NCBI GenBank assembly: GCA_025354865.1
Contig: JANXMB010000067.1
Coordinates: 1-39,828 of the forward strand
Length of the DNA: 39,828 bases
Origin: Acetobacteraceae bacterium
Lineage (GTDB): Bacteria > Pseudomonadota > Alphaproteobacteria > Acetobacterales > Acetobacteraceae
Reading direction: 5' to 3'
The notes under the pieces are model-generated. The model had not been told where the DNA came from. It worked only from the letters and a program-made list of their open reading frames with translations, and did not search any database. The stretch's first letter is position 1; each line of letters starts with the position of its first letter. Shown piece after piece: positions 1 through 8,543 of this stretch. The position numbers were made by a program, and so were the translations under genes.

Positions 1-22
1 GCAAGATTCGTCCAAAACTTGC

Positions 23-42
23 CACGATGCACACACATCGTG
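23..42. repeat. Small inverted repeat upstream of the DUF1223 gene
   Basis: Arms of 7 bp (CACGATG / CATCGTG) are separated by a 6-nt CACACA loop. It could be an operator or an incidental hairpin. I see no other gene or RNA in bases 1-212, and no clear promoter was recognised there. Confidence 0.2.
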
Positions 43-212
43 TCTGCGCTTTGTCCTTTCTTGCACAAAAAACTGCTCGGCAGCCCTCAGCGACCCGTTT
101 TTCAGCAGCCTGCTAAACGGACCGCTTCGTCGCCCACGTGAAACGGCGCGCCTGACCTGTAACGCCGCCGCTCGGCCGGAGTCCGATGGTCAGACAACCA
201 GGAGACACGATC

Positions 213-938
213 ATGCGGCGGCGGACGCTTGTATTCGGTGCAATGACTATCCCCCTCGCGCCAGCCATCGCGCGGGCAGCCACCACGCAGGCAGCCGGGC
301 CGACGAAGGGGCCGTCGGTGCTGGAATTGTTCACCTCCCAGGGGTGTTCCTCCTGTCCGCCCGCCGATGCCCTGTTGGGCGAATTGGCTCGGCGTCCCGA
401 CACGATCGCACTGGCGTGGCATGTCGATTACTGGAATTACCTCGGGTGGAAAGACCCGTACGCCGAGGCGGCGTGGACCGAGCGGCAGAAGGAGTATGCG
501 CGGCGCTTGAATGCGGAGGTGTACACGCCGGCCTTGGTCGTGAACGGTGCGACGATGGTGGTCGGTTCGGATCGGCGCGCGGTGGCACAAGCGATGCAGG
601 CAACCCCGACCCCCACCGGCATAGCCCTGCGTCGCACCGCCACCGGGCTGGTGGCGCAGTACGACGCCTGGGCGGACGGTGCCCGTGCCCAGTTGGTGTT
701 TTACGATCCGGAAAATGCCACCGCCGTGGCGCGCGGCGAGAATGGCGGTCGGCAACTTAAGGAATACTGCATTGTCCGGCAGGTTCTGGACGTGCCGATG
801 GGTGGGCCGGCAACGACTGGGACAATCGCATTGCCGCCGCCGATCGAGGGGCGCGGCGCGGTGTTGCTGGTGCGCGATGCCCGTGGGCAACTTCTTGCGG
901 CCGGCCATTTACCGCCGGGAAAAGACGTCGCCGGTTAG
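213..938 (+). CDS. DUF1223 family secreted thioredoxin-like protein
   Basis: The 241-residue product begins with a signal peptide (residues 1 to about 22) that has an RRRT run, a short hydrophobic stretch and an ARA cleavage site. The twin arginines make Tat export possible. A thioredoxin-fold region follows, with a CSSC pair (C45, C48) in the context ELFTSQGCSSCPPAD, which is typical of DUF1223 proteins. The biochemical role of DUF1223 is not established; a periplasmic thiol/disulfide role is inferred from the CxxC. The start at 213 is preferred over an in-frame ATG at 186 because CAGGAG sits 8 nt before it and it places the signal peptide at the N terminus. The downstream gene is convergent, so this gene appears monocistronic. 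Confidence 0.88.
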   Translation: MRRRTLVFGAMTIPLAPAIARAATTQAAGPTKGPSVLELFTSQGCSSCPPADALLGELARRPDTIALAWHVDYWNYLGWKDPYAEAAWTERQKEYARRLNAEVYTPALVVNGATMVVGSDRRAVAQAMQATPTPTGIALRRTATGLVAQYDAWADGARAQLVFYDPENATAVARGENGGRQLKEYCIVRQVLDVPMGGPATTGTIALPPPIEGRGAVLLVRDARGQLLAAGHLPPGKDVAG

Positions 939-966
939 CTGCGGGAGCAGCCGGCCGGTAGCCGCG

Positions 967-1116
967 TCAGCTAAAGACGCCGACCGCCGAGTTTATCAGC
1001 CTCGGCAACGCATGCCAGTCCGTCAGTAGCCAATAGGCCACGACCAATCCAAGGATCAGACCCATGGGAATAGCGAAAGCGCGGCCGCTGTAATCGGCTT
1101 TCCGTGACGTGGGCAT
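967..1116 (-). CDS. Small single-pass membrane protein (49 aa), unknown function
   Basis: This 49-residue protein has a polar N terminus (MPTSRKADYSG), one strong transmembrane segment at about residues 14-31 (AFAIPMGLILGLVVAYWL) and a short C-terminal tail. A GGAGAA ribosome-binding site lies 7 nt upstream of the ATG. A longer in-frame start at 1218 exists, but it would add an arginine-rich tail with no recognisable sequence. I do not recognise the family. It is convergent with the DUF1223 gene and divergent from the MFS gene. Its reality rests on the ribosome-binding site and the clear membrane helix. Confidence 0.6.
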   Translation of the reverse strand: MPTSRKADYSGRAFAIPMGLILGLVVAYWLLTDWHALPRLINSAVGVFS

Positions 1117-1261
1117 CCAACTTCTCCGGCGATGGTCGAGGCGCCGGAGGCTCCGGGTACCCAACGCAAGACAACCAATGTATCGGCGCCTCTCGCTGAC
1201 AAAGAGTGTGGCCACCAATTACGGCGACTTTTTAGCGCGTTCGGTCGCTCGATTGCGACAG

Positions 1262-1289
1262 TCTGGTTACCAGATGTGCGTGCTACGCA
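1262..1289. promoter_or_regulatory. Two short dyads upstream of the MFS gene
   Basis: TCTGGT-T-ACCAGA (1262-1274) is followed directly by TGCGT-GCT-ACGCA (1277-1289), about 60 nt before the MFS start and within the 229-nt divergent intergenic region. They could be regulator-binding sites. No matching regulator gene is adjacent. Confidence 0.25.
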
Positions 1290-1345
1290 TAGGTGGCGTT
1301 GCCTACCCTCCTTCATAATGCGGTCGAGCCGATAAGGACGAGACC

Positions 1346-2605
1346 GTGAGCGAGAACACCGTAACCGCGACCGCCGCCCCCGTGACACAACCCGTCGCAG
1401 AGACCGACACGACTTTTGCGATTCTGATCTCGCTGAGCGTCTGCCATCTGTTGAACGATATGAACCAGTCGCTGGTCCCGGCGCTGTATCCCATCCTGAA
1501 GGATACCTATGCGCTGGACTTCGGGCAGATCGGGTTGATCACCCTGGCGTTCCAGTTGACCGCGTCGCTGTTGCAACCGGTGGTCGGTATGGTGACGGAC
1601 CGCCACCCGCAACCGTTCTCCCTGCCGATCGCGATGTGTTGCAGTCTGGTCGGCTTGCTGATGCTGTCGGTGGCGACGTCCTATCCGGCGATCCTACTGT
1701 CGGCGGCCCTGGTCGGTGTGGGTTCGTCGGTTTTCCATCCGGAATCCTCGCGGGTCGCACGCATGGCCTCGGGCGGCCGCTACGGGTTTGCGCAGTCGCT
1801 GTTTCAACTCGGCGGCTCCAGCGGGTCGGCCATCGGGCCGCTTCTGGCGGCGTTCGTGGTTGTGCCGAGGGGCCAATCCAGCATCGCCTGGTTCTCGGCG
1901 GCGGCGCTGCTGGCGATGTTGCTGCTGGCCAATGTCGGCCTCTGGTATAGTCGCCACCCCGCCATGGCCGCGCGGCGCGGACGTCGTGCGCCGCCGCCGG
2001 CCGCGATATCCACGCTGCCACGTAAAACGGTGGTCACCGCGCTGTGTATTCTGCTGGTGCTGCTGTTCTCGAAGAATGTCTACACATCGAGCCTGAGCTC
2101 GTACTACACCTTCTACCTGATCCAGAAGTTCCATCTGACGGTGCAGAACGCGCAATACCACCTGTTCGCGTTCCTGGCCGCCGTCGCGATTGGGACCTTC
2201 CTCGGCGGGCCGATCGGGGATCGGTTCGGGCGCAAGCCGGTGATCTGGTTCTCCATCCTCGGGGCGTTTCCGTTTGCCCTGATGCTGCCCTATGCCGGGC
2301 TTTATTGGACCGGGATCCTGTCGGTCGTGATCGGCCTGATCCTGGCGTCGGCCTTCACCGCCATCCTGGTCTATGCGCAGGAATTGCTGCCCGGCCGGGT
2401 CGGCACGGTCGCCGGCATGGTGTTCGGCTTCTCCTTCGGATTGGGCGGGCTGGGTGCGGCCGCGCTGGGGCGGATCGCCGATTGGACGAGCATCGAGACC
2501 GTGTACCAAGTCTGCTCGTTCCTGCCGGCGATCGGACTCTTGACGGCGTTTCTGCCGGATATCGAAAAGCCGCGCCGGTTGCGGGAAGCCGCCAAATCGC
2601 CTTAG
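1346..2605 (+). CDS. MFS transporter, fosmidomycin-resistance (Fsr) type
   Basis: This 419-residue major facilitator has about 12 hydrophobic segments. Early motifs are typical of the Fsr/NarK-like branch: CHLLNDMNQSLVPALYPILK in the first helix, GMVTDRHPQPF in the loop 2-3 region, and VGVGSSVFHPESSRVARMAS in helix 4-5. The second half carries GGPIGDRFGRKPVIW, the repeat of the loop 2-3 motif. Fsr proteins export fosmidomycin in E. coli, but the natural substrate here is unknown. The start is a GTG with AAGGA 7-8 nt upstream. A cupin gene follows after 35 nt on the same strand and may be co-transcribed. Confidence 0.9.
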   Translation: MSENTVTATAAPVTQPVAETDTTFAILISLSVCHLLNDMNQSLVPALYPILKDTYALDFGQIGLITLAFQLTASLLQPVVGMVTDRHPQPFSLPIAMCCSLVGLLMLSVATSYPAILLSAALVGVGSSVFHPESSRVARMASGGRYGFAQSLFQLGGSSGSAIGPLLAAFVVVPRGQSSIAWFSAAALLAMLLLANVGLWYSRHPAMAARRGRRAPPPAAISTLPRKTVVTALCILLVLLFSKNVYTSSLSSYYTFYLIQKFHLTVQNAQYHLFAFLAAVAIGTFLGGPIGDRFGRKPVIWFSILGAFPFALMLPYAGLYWTGILSVVIGLILASAFTAILVYAQELLPGRVGTVAGMVFGFSFGLGGLGAAALGRIADWTSIETVYQVCSFLPAIGLLTAFLPDIEKPRRLREAAKSP

Positions 2606-2640
2606 GGTGTCCCCGGGAAATAACCAGGAGGCATGCCGCC

Positions 2641-3054
2641 ATGAACGACGCTGTTAGCACCGAGAAGCCGCAGACACTCGCGATCGCAACCGCTGCCGAT
2701 CCGGTCTACGTCGCCGGTCGCCGGGATTTCTTCCGCTACCGCGAACTCGGCGTGACCGAGGCGACCCACGGCCGTATGCGCGCCCAGGTCACCGAAGCCA
2801 AGCAGGGCCTGAGCGAGGAAACCGGCTGGCATTACCACGTCTGCGAACAGCAGTTCATCTACATGCTGAAAGGCTGGGTGGACCTGGAATTCGAGGACGG
2901 GCGCAAGGTTCGCCTCGGCCAGGGCGATTCGATGATGATCCCCGGCGGCATGCGCCACAACGAGACCGCGACCTCCACCGAGATGGACATTCTGGAAATC
3001 TCGGTGCCGGCCAAGTTCGGCACGGTCGTATGCGATAAACCGGCCGGACTGTAG
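2641..3054 (+). CDS. Single-domain cupin protein
   Basis: This 137-residue protein has one cupin beta-barrel. Motif 1 is WHYHVCEQQFIYMLKG (metal ligands H64, H66 and probably E69) and motif 2 is PGGMRHNE (H106). Small cupins of this type bind a divalent metal and act as isomerases, dioxygenases or ligand sensors; the sequence does not say which. AGGAGG lies 8 nt before the ATG at 2641. An ATG 9 nt earlier is too close to that site to be used. It probably shares a transcript with the MFS gene 35 nt upstream. Confidence 0.88.
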   Translation: MNDAVSTEKPQTLAIATAADPVYVAGRRDFFRYRELGVTEATHGRMRAQVTEAKQGLSEETGWHYHVCEQQFIYMLKGWVDLEFEDGRKVRLGQGDSMMIPGGMRHNETATSTEMDILEISVPAKFGTVVCDKPAGL

Positions 3055-3078
3055 GCCGGACTGCCGGAGAGCGCCGTT

Positions 3079-3102
3079 GGGCCGGACTCTGTAGTTCGGC
3101 CC
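3079..3102. terminator. Possible hairpin between convergent genes
   Basis: A 9-bp stem (GGGCCGGAC / GTTCGGCCC, with one G-U pair) and a 6-nt loop sit in the 54-nt gap between the cupin gene and the convergent PEP-CTERM gene. There is no T-run on either strand, so this would be a weak or factor-assisted terminator. Confidence 0.3.
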
Positions 3103-3108
3103 CGGACG

Positions 3109-3885
3109 TTATCGCCGGGATTGCCGCCGGTAAGCCAGCAATCCCAGCGCCGCCCCGCCCAACAACGCCGCCGACATCGGTTCGGGGACCGACGTCGAGT
3201 CGAAGGCGATTGCACCGGCACACGCGCAGCCGTTCGGACCACCGAAGCTCTGGATCGTGAAAACCTCGCCTGAAATTGGCGCCGTGATATCGAAGAAAAT
3301 CCAATCGACCGAACGATTATTGTAGGTGGCGCCGGTCAGATCGACCTTTGGCGATCCACTCGCGCCGGTTCCCGACAATTGCACGGCGCTAGAGTTGTAG
3401 CCCGCGATGTCGAGGTTATCGACCAGGATGCCGACCTGTAGCAAAGCGGGCGCATTGGCGCCGATCGTGAAGGTGTAGGTGGTTGCTGCGTTGTTCGTCC
3501 CCGGAAATGGATTGAGCGTACCCGTGGTAATCAGCGACACCGGGTGTCCGAAGGCAACGGTCGGATTGTCGATCTGCAGGTAGCTGCCGTTACCGGAATA
3601 AACCGAGCCGTTCGAGGTCAAGGAGCTTAAATACGTCGGGCGGGAAACGCTGCCCTGGCCACCGGCTACCGAATACCCATCGACGCCGAAAAGGCCGGAT
3701 TGTTCGATATCGAAGCCATGTTTGGCCACCGTTGTATCGCGCCAGCCCGGCCCGAAGTTGGTGAGGCTGCCAGCGTAGGTAATTGTTGTCGCCGACGCCA
3801 ACGTTGCCCAACCGGTTGCGAGCAAGGTCGCTATGGCGGCGATCCGGATAAGCCGGTTTCCAACACAAGATATCGATGCACGCAT
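3109..3885 (-). CDS. PEP-CTERM sorting domain-containing exported protein
   Basis: The 258-residue product has an N-terminal signal peptide (hydrophobic stretch at about residues 13-30, then ASA) and a long Ser/Thr/Gly/Asn-rich body, GTNNAATTYTFTIGANAP being a sample. It ends in a C-terminal PEP-CTERM signal starting at residue 233: VPEP, a hydrophobic helix, then AYRRQSRR. PEP-CTERM proteins are recognised by an exosortase and are linked to surface or exopolysaccharide matrices. No exosortase gene is in this window, so the sorting machinery must be elsewhere. GGAG lies 7 nt before the ATG. A candidate promoter is upstream, and the gene appears monocistronic. The function of the body domain is unknown. 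Confidence 0.9.
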   Translation of the reverse strand: MRASISCVGNRLIRIAAIATLLATGWATLASATTITYAGSLTNFGPGWRDTTVAKHGFDIEQSGLFGVDGYSVAGGQGSVSRPTYLSSLTSNGSVYSGNGSYLQIDNPTVAFGHPVSLITTGTLNPFPGTNNAATTYTFTIGANAPALLQVGILVDNLDIAGYNSSAVQLSGTGASGSPKVDLTGATYNNRSVDWIFFDITAPISGEVFTIQSFGGPNGCACAGAIAFDSTSVPEPMSAALLGGAALGLLAYRRQSRR

Positions 3886-3915
3886 CGCACGCTCCGCTCG
3901 AACTGATCATCTAAA

Positions 3916-3945
3916 ATTGTACAAATGGCAAAAAAATACTAGCAA
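3916..3945 (-). promoter_or_regulatory. Candidate promoter for the PEP-CTERM gene
   Basis: On the minus strand TTGCTA (-35) and TACAAT (-10) are separated by 18 nt, within an unusually AT-rich stretch (about 3910-3975). It would start transcription about 25 nt before the gene. This is by pattern only. Confidence 0.4.
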
Positions 3946-4061
3946 AAACTGGGCCATTTTCGGTATACTTGCGATATCAGTCGCTTAGCGTCCGACTGAT
4001 CGCCCGTTCGCTCCCAAGTGTAAAGTTTACCGACACTGCGGGTGCGGGTCGGCTGCCAGCG

Positions 4062-4847
4062 TCAGCGCGCGAAAAACATCTCGGTCAGGATGTAGTCGAA
4101 CGCGAGGATGAGGATCGATGCGCTCACGACGGCATTGGTCGTCGCCGCACCGACGCCCTGCGCGCCGCCTTTGCTGTTGTAACCCTGGTAGCAACCCATC
4201 AGCGCGATCAGAAACCCGAATACGCCAGCCTTTGCGAGGCCGGAGATTACATCGTCGGCCTCGATGAATTTGATCGTATTCGACAGGTAGTTCCCGACGT
4301 TGAAGCCCAGCTTCATGGTGGACACGATGAAGCCGCCCATGACGCCGAGGATATCGGCCACCACCACCAACAGCGGCAGCGCCACGATCCCGGCCAGCAG
4401 CCGCGGTGCGACCAGATATTTCATCGGTTGGGTCGAAAGGGTCGATAGGGCGTCGATCTGATCGGTCACGCGCATCGTGCCCAACTCGGCCGCCATCGCT
4501 GCACCGACCCGGCCCGCCACCATCAGCCCGGCGAGCACCGGCCCGAGTTCGCGCGTCACCGAAAGCACCACCAGATTGGCGACCGCGCCTTGTGCCGAAA
4601 AGCGAGAGAAGCCGGTGTAGGATTGCAGCGCCAGCACCATGCCGGTGAAAACGGCGGTTAGCGCCACCACCGGCAGGCTGAAATAGCCGATCTCCAACAG
4701 GGCCTTGGCAAAGAGGCGCCCGTAAAACGGGGGGCGGACGACATGCGACAACCCCTCGATCCCAAAAAGGGCGACGGCGCCGGCCGAGCGGCAGGCGCCG
4801 ATGGTGCCGCGCCCGATGGCGGCCAGAAGGTCGAGGATCCTGTTCAC
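4062..4847 (-). CDS. mlaE: MlaE-family ABC transporter permease (lipid transport)
   Basis: This 261-residue integral membrane protein has the MlaE/YrbE family signature: VTRELGPVLAGLMVAGRVGA at about residues 100-120, then AAELGTMRVTDQIDAL and PMKYLVAPRLLAG. Family members form the inner-membrane channel of Mla/Mce systems that move phospholipids between membranes, working with an ATPase (MlaF) and an MCE protein (MlaD). The GTG start overlaps the alr stop by 4 nt (GTGA), so the gene is translationally coupled to alr at the end of the rpsF-dnaB-alr operon. The next gene downstream is the unrelated PEP-CTERM gene, so the ATPase and MCE partners are not encoded next to it here. Confidence 0.92.
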   Translation of the reverse strand: MNRILDLLAAIGRGTIGACRSAGAVALFGIEGLSHVVRPPFYGRLFAKALLEIGYFSLPVVALTAVFTGMVLALQSYTGFSRFSAQGAVANLVVLSVTRELGPVLAGLMVAGRVGAAMAAELGTMRVTDQIDALSTLSTQPMKYLVAPRLLAGIVALPLLVVVADILGVMGGFIVSTMKLGFNVGNYLSNTIKFIEADDVISGLAKAGVFGFLIALMGCYQGYNSKGGAQGVGAATTNAVVSASILILAFDYILTEMFFAR

Positions 4848-5935
4848 GCGCCTTCGTATACCCGGGGCAGCCGCAATGCGAGGGAGGTCAACACCTCATA
4901 CCCGTTGGTGCCCGCCGCCAGGGCGATATCGTCCGCCGATTGGTGCGGGCCGAGCAATTCGAGCCATGCGCCGGGCGCGATTGCCGGATGGTCGGTGATG
5001 TCGAATGTGGTCAGGTCCATGGACACACGCCCTACCAGCGGGACCGGGGCGCCGTCAAAGAAGGCGTTGCAGCGTCCGGACAAGCGCCGATGCCAACCGT
5101 CGGCATAGCCCACCCCCACCGTTGCGATCCGGGTGGGCCGCGCCGCCGCCCAGGTCGCATTGTATCCGACGCTGGCCCCGGTCGGGATGTCGCGCACCGC
5201 CAGCACCCGGCCCATCAGGCGCACCACCGGGCGCATCGGATTGGGCTGGCCGGGTGTCGGGTTGATGCCGTAAAGCGCCGCGCCGGGGCGGGCGAGGTCG
5301 GAACCGAATGCCTCCCCCAGGAAAATACCGGACGAATTCGCAAGGCTTCTCGGCGCGGCCGGCAGCGATTTGCACGCGGCTTCGAAGCGGTGCCGCTGAT
5401 CGTGGTTCAGCGGATCGTGCGCCGCCTCCGCCGAGACGAGATGGGTCGCGATATAGCGCAGGTCGATGCCGGCCAGCAGGTCGGGATTGTCGTGCAGCAC
5501 CTTGAGTTCCCCGGCATCGACGCCGAGCCGCGCCATGCCGGTGTCGATGTGCAGAATGGCGGGGATGCTGGGTCCCGCAGCGGTCCAGGCAGCGATTTCG
5601 GCCAGGGAGCCGAGGACCGGGACGATGCGATGGGCGATATAGGTCGCCTCGGTGCCGGGAATAAGGCCGCCCAGCACGCTCAACATGGCGTCGGGAACGC
5701 TGTCCCGGATCGCCAAAGCCTCCTCCAACACAGCCACAAAGAAGTGCCGGCAGCCAGCCGCATATAACGCTCGGCATACCGGGATGGCGCCCAGCCCGTA
5801 CGCGTCGCCTTTGACGACGCCGGCGACCGGGCCCATTGGGTGGCGGGCGCATAACAGGCGCCAATTGGCGACGATGGCCGAGAGATCGACGTGCAGGATG
5901 CCCCCTGCGCTCCCGCCGGGGGGAAGGTCGGCCAT
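4844..5935 (-). CDS. alr: Alanine racemase
   Basis: This 363-residue fold-type III PLP enzyme interconverts L- and D-alanine for peptidoglycan. The PLP lysine is K42 in GVVKGDAYGLG. The second catalytic residue is Y258 in ASVGYNATW. Other family landmarks are HIDTGMARLG (residues 129-138) and GRVSMDLTTFD (302-312). The common SYG around the catalytic Tyr reads GYN here, but the Tyr is kept. Length is normal. The ATG overlaps the dnaB stop by one base (TAATG), and its own stop overlaps the mlaE GTG, so all three are translationally coupled. dnaB-alr adjacency is widely conserved in alphaproteobacteria. Confidence 0.96.
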   Translation of the reverse strand: MADLPPGGSAGGILHVDLSAIVANWRLLCARHPMGPVAGVVKGDAYGLGAIPVCRALYAAGCRHFFVAVLEEALAIRDSVPDAMLSVLGGLIPGTEATYIAHRIVPVLGSLAEIAAWTAAGPSIPAILHIDTGMARLGVDAGELKVLHDNPDLLAGIDLRYIATHLVSAEAAHDPLNHDQRHRFEAACKSLPAAPRSLANSSGIFLGEAFGSDLARPGAALYGINPTPGQPNPMRPVVRLMGRVLAVRDIPTGASVGYNATWAAARPTRIATVGVGYADGWHRRLSGRCNAFFDGAPVPLVGRVSMDLTTFDITDHPAIAPGAWLELLGPHQSADDIALAAGTNGYEVLTSLALRLPRVYEGA

Positions 5936-7434
5936 TACGTGGGATAGTCCTCGTGCACCTGATCCAAATCGCCGAACCGGGTGAACTCGCCCTCGAAATA
6001 CAGCGGGATCGTCCCGGTCGGCCCATGCCGGTTTTTCGCCAATATCAGCTCGGCTTTGTTATGCACCTGCTCCATGTCCTGCTGCCACTTGCTCAGGCTG
6101 GTTTGGAACTTGTCTTCCGAGTCGAAGGCCATCTGCTTCGGCGCACGTTGGGCGAGGTAGTATTCGTCGCGATAGATGAACATCACGGCGTCGGCGTCCT
6201 GCTCGATGGTGCCGGATTCGCGCAGGTCCGATAGCTGCGGGCGCTTGTCTTCCCGACTTTCGACCGCACGCGACAACTGCGACAGGGCGATGACGGGGAC
6301 GGCGAGTTCTTTCGCCAGCGCCTTCAATCCCTGGGTAATCTGGCTGATTTCCAACACCCGGTTTTCCGGCCGGGTGCCCGCCGATGGTCGCATCAACTGC
6401 AAATAATCGACCACCACCAGGGCCAAGCCCTTGGTCCGCTTCAACCGCCGGCAGCGCGTGCGCAACGCCGACATGGTGATCGCCGGGGTGTCGTCGATCT
6501 GGATCGGCAGCGCCGCGATGTCGCGCGACACCTGCACGAATTTGTCGAAATCCTTCTGCCCGATATCGCCGCGGCGGATGCGATCGCCCGACACCCGCGC
6601 TTCTTCCGACAGCAAGCGAGTGGCAAGCTGCTCGCAGCTCATTTCCAAAGAGAAGATCGCGACTTGCGCTCGTGGCATGGCATTGGGGTCGATGGCGCGC
6701 GCCTCGTCCAACAGGGCTTTGGCGCCGCCGAAGGCGATCTTCGTGGCCAGGGCTGTTTTGCCCATACCCGGTCGCCCGGCGAGAATCAGAAGATCCGACG
6801 GATGCAGGCCGCCCGTTTTGGAGTCCATGTCCCGCAACCCGGTCGTCAGCCCCGATACATGGCCGGCGCGGCGAAACGCTCGCTCGGCGCCCATGATCGC
6901 GTCGGTCAGGGCACGTTCGAACGCGACGAAGCCGCCGTTGTTGCCGCCGTGGGTGGCAAGTTGGAACAGCGATTGTTCCGCCGATTCGATCTGTTGCGCG
7001 CCGTCGAGTTCGGCATCCGCCCCGAAGGCGTTGTTGACCACGGTTTCGCCGACATCGATCAACTGGCGCCGCAACCAGGCGTCGTGGATCGCCTTGCCGT
7101 AATCGCCGGCATTGATGATGCCGACCATCGCGGTCAGCAACTGGGCCAGATATTGGGTGCCGCCGACTTCCTCCAGCACGCCGGAGTGTTCGTATTCGGC
7201 TTTCAGGGTCACAGCATCGGCGAGTTGCCCGGCTTCGATCCGCCGCGCGACCGATTGGAAAATCCGCCCATGGATGGGGTCGGCGAAATGTTCGGGCGCC
7301 AGGAATTCGGAAACCCGCTCATACGCGCGGTTATTGGCCAACAAAGCGCCGAGGAGGGCTTGCTCCGCCTGCAGGTTGGAGGGCGGCAGGCGTTGCGAAA
7401 GCCCGAGGAGCGGCGAATCGGCGATGCTGTTCAT
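5935..7434 (-). CDS. dnaB: Replicative DNA helicase DnaB
   Basis: This 499-residue hexameric 5'-3' helicase unwinds DNA at the replication fork. The N-terminal DnaB domain (about residues 15-115) starts PPSNLQAEQALLGALL. The C-terminal RecA-like ATPase (about 190-470) has Walker A GRPGMGKT at 220-227, Walker B-type LALVVVDYLQLM and the family motif LRESGTIEQDADAVMFIYRD. No intein is present, and the length is normal. Only 26 nt separate it from the upstream glycosyltransferase gene, and alr overlaps its stop. In many relatives dnaB directly follows rplI; here two carbohydrate-type genes intervene. Confidence 0.97.
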   Translation of the reverse strand: MNSIADSPLLGLSQRLPPSNLQAEQALLGALLANNRAYERVSEFLAPEHFADPIHGRIFQSVARRIEAGQLADAVTLKAEYEHSGVLEEVGGTQYLAQLLTAMVGIINAGDYGKAIHDAWLRRQLIDVGETVVNNAFGADAELDGAQQIESAEQSLFQLATHGGNNGGFVAFERALTDAIMGAERAFRRAGHVSGLTTGLRDMDSKTGGLHPSDLLILAGRPGMGKTALATKIAFGGAKALLDEARAIDPNAMPRAQVAIFSLEMSCEQLATRLLSEEARVSGDRIRRGDIGQKDFDKFVQVSRDIAALPIQIDDTPAITMSALRTRCRRLKRTKGLALVVVDYLQLMRPSAGTRPENRVLEISQITQGLKALAKELAVPVIALSQLSRAVESREDKRPQLSDLRESGTIEQDADAVMFIYRDEYYLAQRAPKQMAFDSEDKFQTSLSKWQQDMEQVHNKAELILAKNRHGPTGTIPLYFEGEFTRFGDLDQVHEDYPT

Positions 7435-7460
7435 GATCCCCCGATATTATTCCCCCGTCC

Positions 7461-8543
7461 CTAAGGATGACAGCGTGGTAACCCTGTGGATAACGGGGAC
7501 AACGGGGACTGTTGGCCCAACCCGTTGCGTAACGCGGCAATCGTGCGGGCGCCCCGGCGATCGAGCGAGCCGGCAAGCTCGCGCAGCCAATCGAAATCCT
7601 CCTGCTCGGTTGCGTGCTCGTACACCAAATCCAGCCCGAAGGCTTGGTATTCCAACCGAGGGTCGCGCAACGCCAATTCCGCCAAGCGTAAATGGGCCGG
7701 TTTGCCCCGCGTGCGGCTGCCACCGAGGGCGTCGCCGAATAGCAAATCCAGCGACGGCGCATCCAGGGCCGCGAACCGCCGCAGGATTTTGCCAAGCTCG
7801 AATTCCGCTCGGCCAAGCTTGTCGAGGGTCGGCGCGCTCATGTTGGCATGGTTGGCGCGGATGCGCACGGCTGTTGCTTCGTGCGGCAGGACGTGAATAT
7901 CGAAGCCGGCCAACAACATGCGGATCCACATGTCGAAATCCTGCAAATTCGTCAGCCGCCGATCGTATTGTCCCACCGCCGCATAAGCGGCCCGTCGGAT
8001 GGTTGCCGTCGGGGCCGAGAGACAATTCGAATTGTAGAAGAAATACCGCAACCACAGGAGACGGCTGAAATTCGGAAAGCGCAATGGCGCGGCGAAGTCG
8101 TTGTAGCCCTGCACCGGCTCGCCGCGTTCCCCGACCATGCGCGGCAGGCCGAACACCAGCCCGACCCCTGGGTTCGCCTCTAGATAGGCGATCTGCCGTT
8201 CCAGCCGGTCAGGCAATGCCCAGTCGTCGGAGTTCAGAATGGCGACGTATTTGCCGCATGCCCGCGCGAGGGTGGCATTCATCGCGCCGGAAATGCCAAG
8301 ATTGACCGGCGACACTTCGAGTTTCAGGCGCGGGTCTTTGTAGGTGCGCAGGATATCGGCGGTCCCATCGGTCGAGGCGTCGTCGGTTGCGACGATTTCG
8401 AAGTCCTGGAACGACTGTGCCAGGACGCTGTCGATGGTTTGCCGGATGTACGCGGCGTGATTGTAGGATTTGATCAGCACCGACACCGTTGGCGGCGGGG
8501 CGCCGGGCCAACCGATAACGCGGAACGGGGCGGCGTGGGTCAT
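7461..8543 (-). CDS. Family 2 glycosyltransferase
   Basis: This 360-residue GT-A fold protein has an N-terminal GT2 domain (about residues 18-230): PTVSVLIKSYNHAAYIRQTI, TDDASTDGT, and the metal/nucleotide-sugar motif ILNSDDW. The remaining roughly 130 residues form a helical C-terminal extension without a motif I recognise. It should transfer a sugar from a nucleotide-activated donor; acceptor and product are unknown. The ATG overlaps the stop of the upstream acyltransferase gene by 4 nt (ATGA), so the two are a coupled pair, probably making or decorating a surface glycan. The pair lies between rplI and dnaB in the same orientation. Confidence 0.9.
   Translation of the reverse strand: MTHAAPFRVIGWPGAPPPTVSVLIKSYNHAAYIRQTIDSVLAQSFQDFEIVATDDASTDGTADILRTYKDPRLKLEVSPVNLGISGAMNATLARACGKYVAILNSDDWALPDRLERQIAYLEANPGVGLVFGLPRMVGERGEPVQGYNDFAAPLRFPNFSRLLWLRYFFYNSNCLSAPTATIRRAAYAAVGQYDRRLTNLQDFDMWIRMLLAGFDIHVLPHEATAVRIRANHANMSAPTLDKLGRAEFELGKILRRFAALDAPSLDLLFGDALGGSRTRGKPAHLRLAELALRDPRLEYQAFGLDLVYEHATEQEDFDWLRELAGSLDRRGARTIAALRNGLGQQSPLSPLSTGLPRCHP

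Noticed and set aside
23-42. Possible terminator of a gene left of the window
   Set aside because: The stem is short and no T-run follows directly, so it is listed only as an inverted repeat.
4940-5767. Plus-strand reading frame of 275 codons opposite alr
   Set aside because: Antisense shadow of a conserved housekeeping gene.
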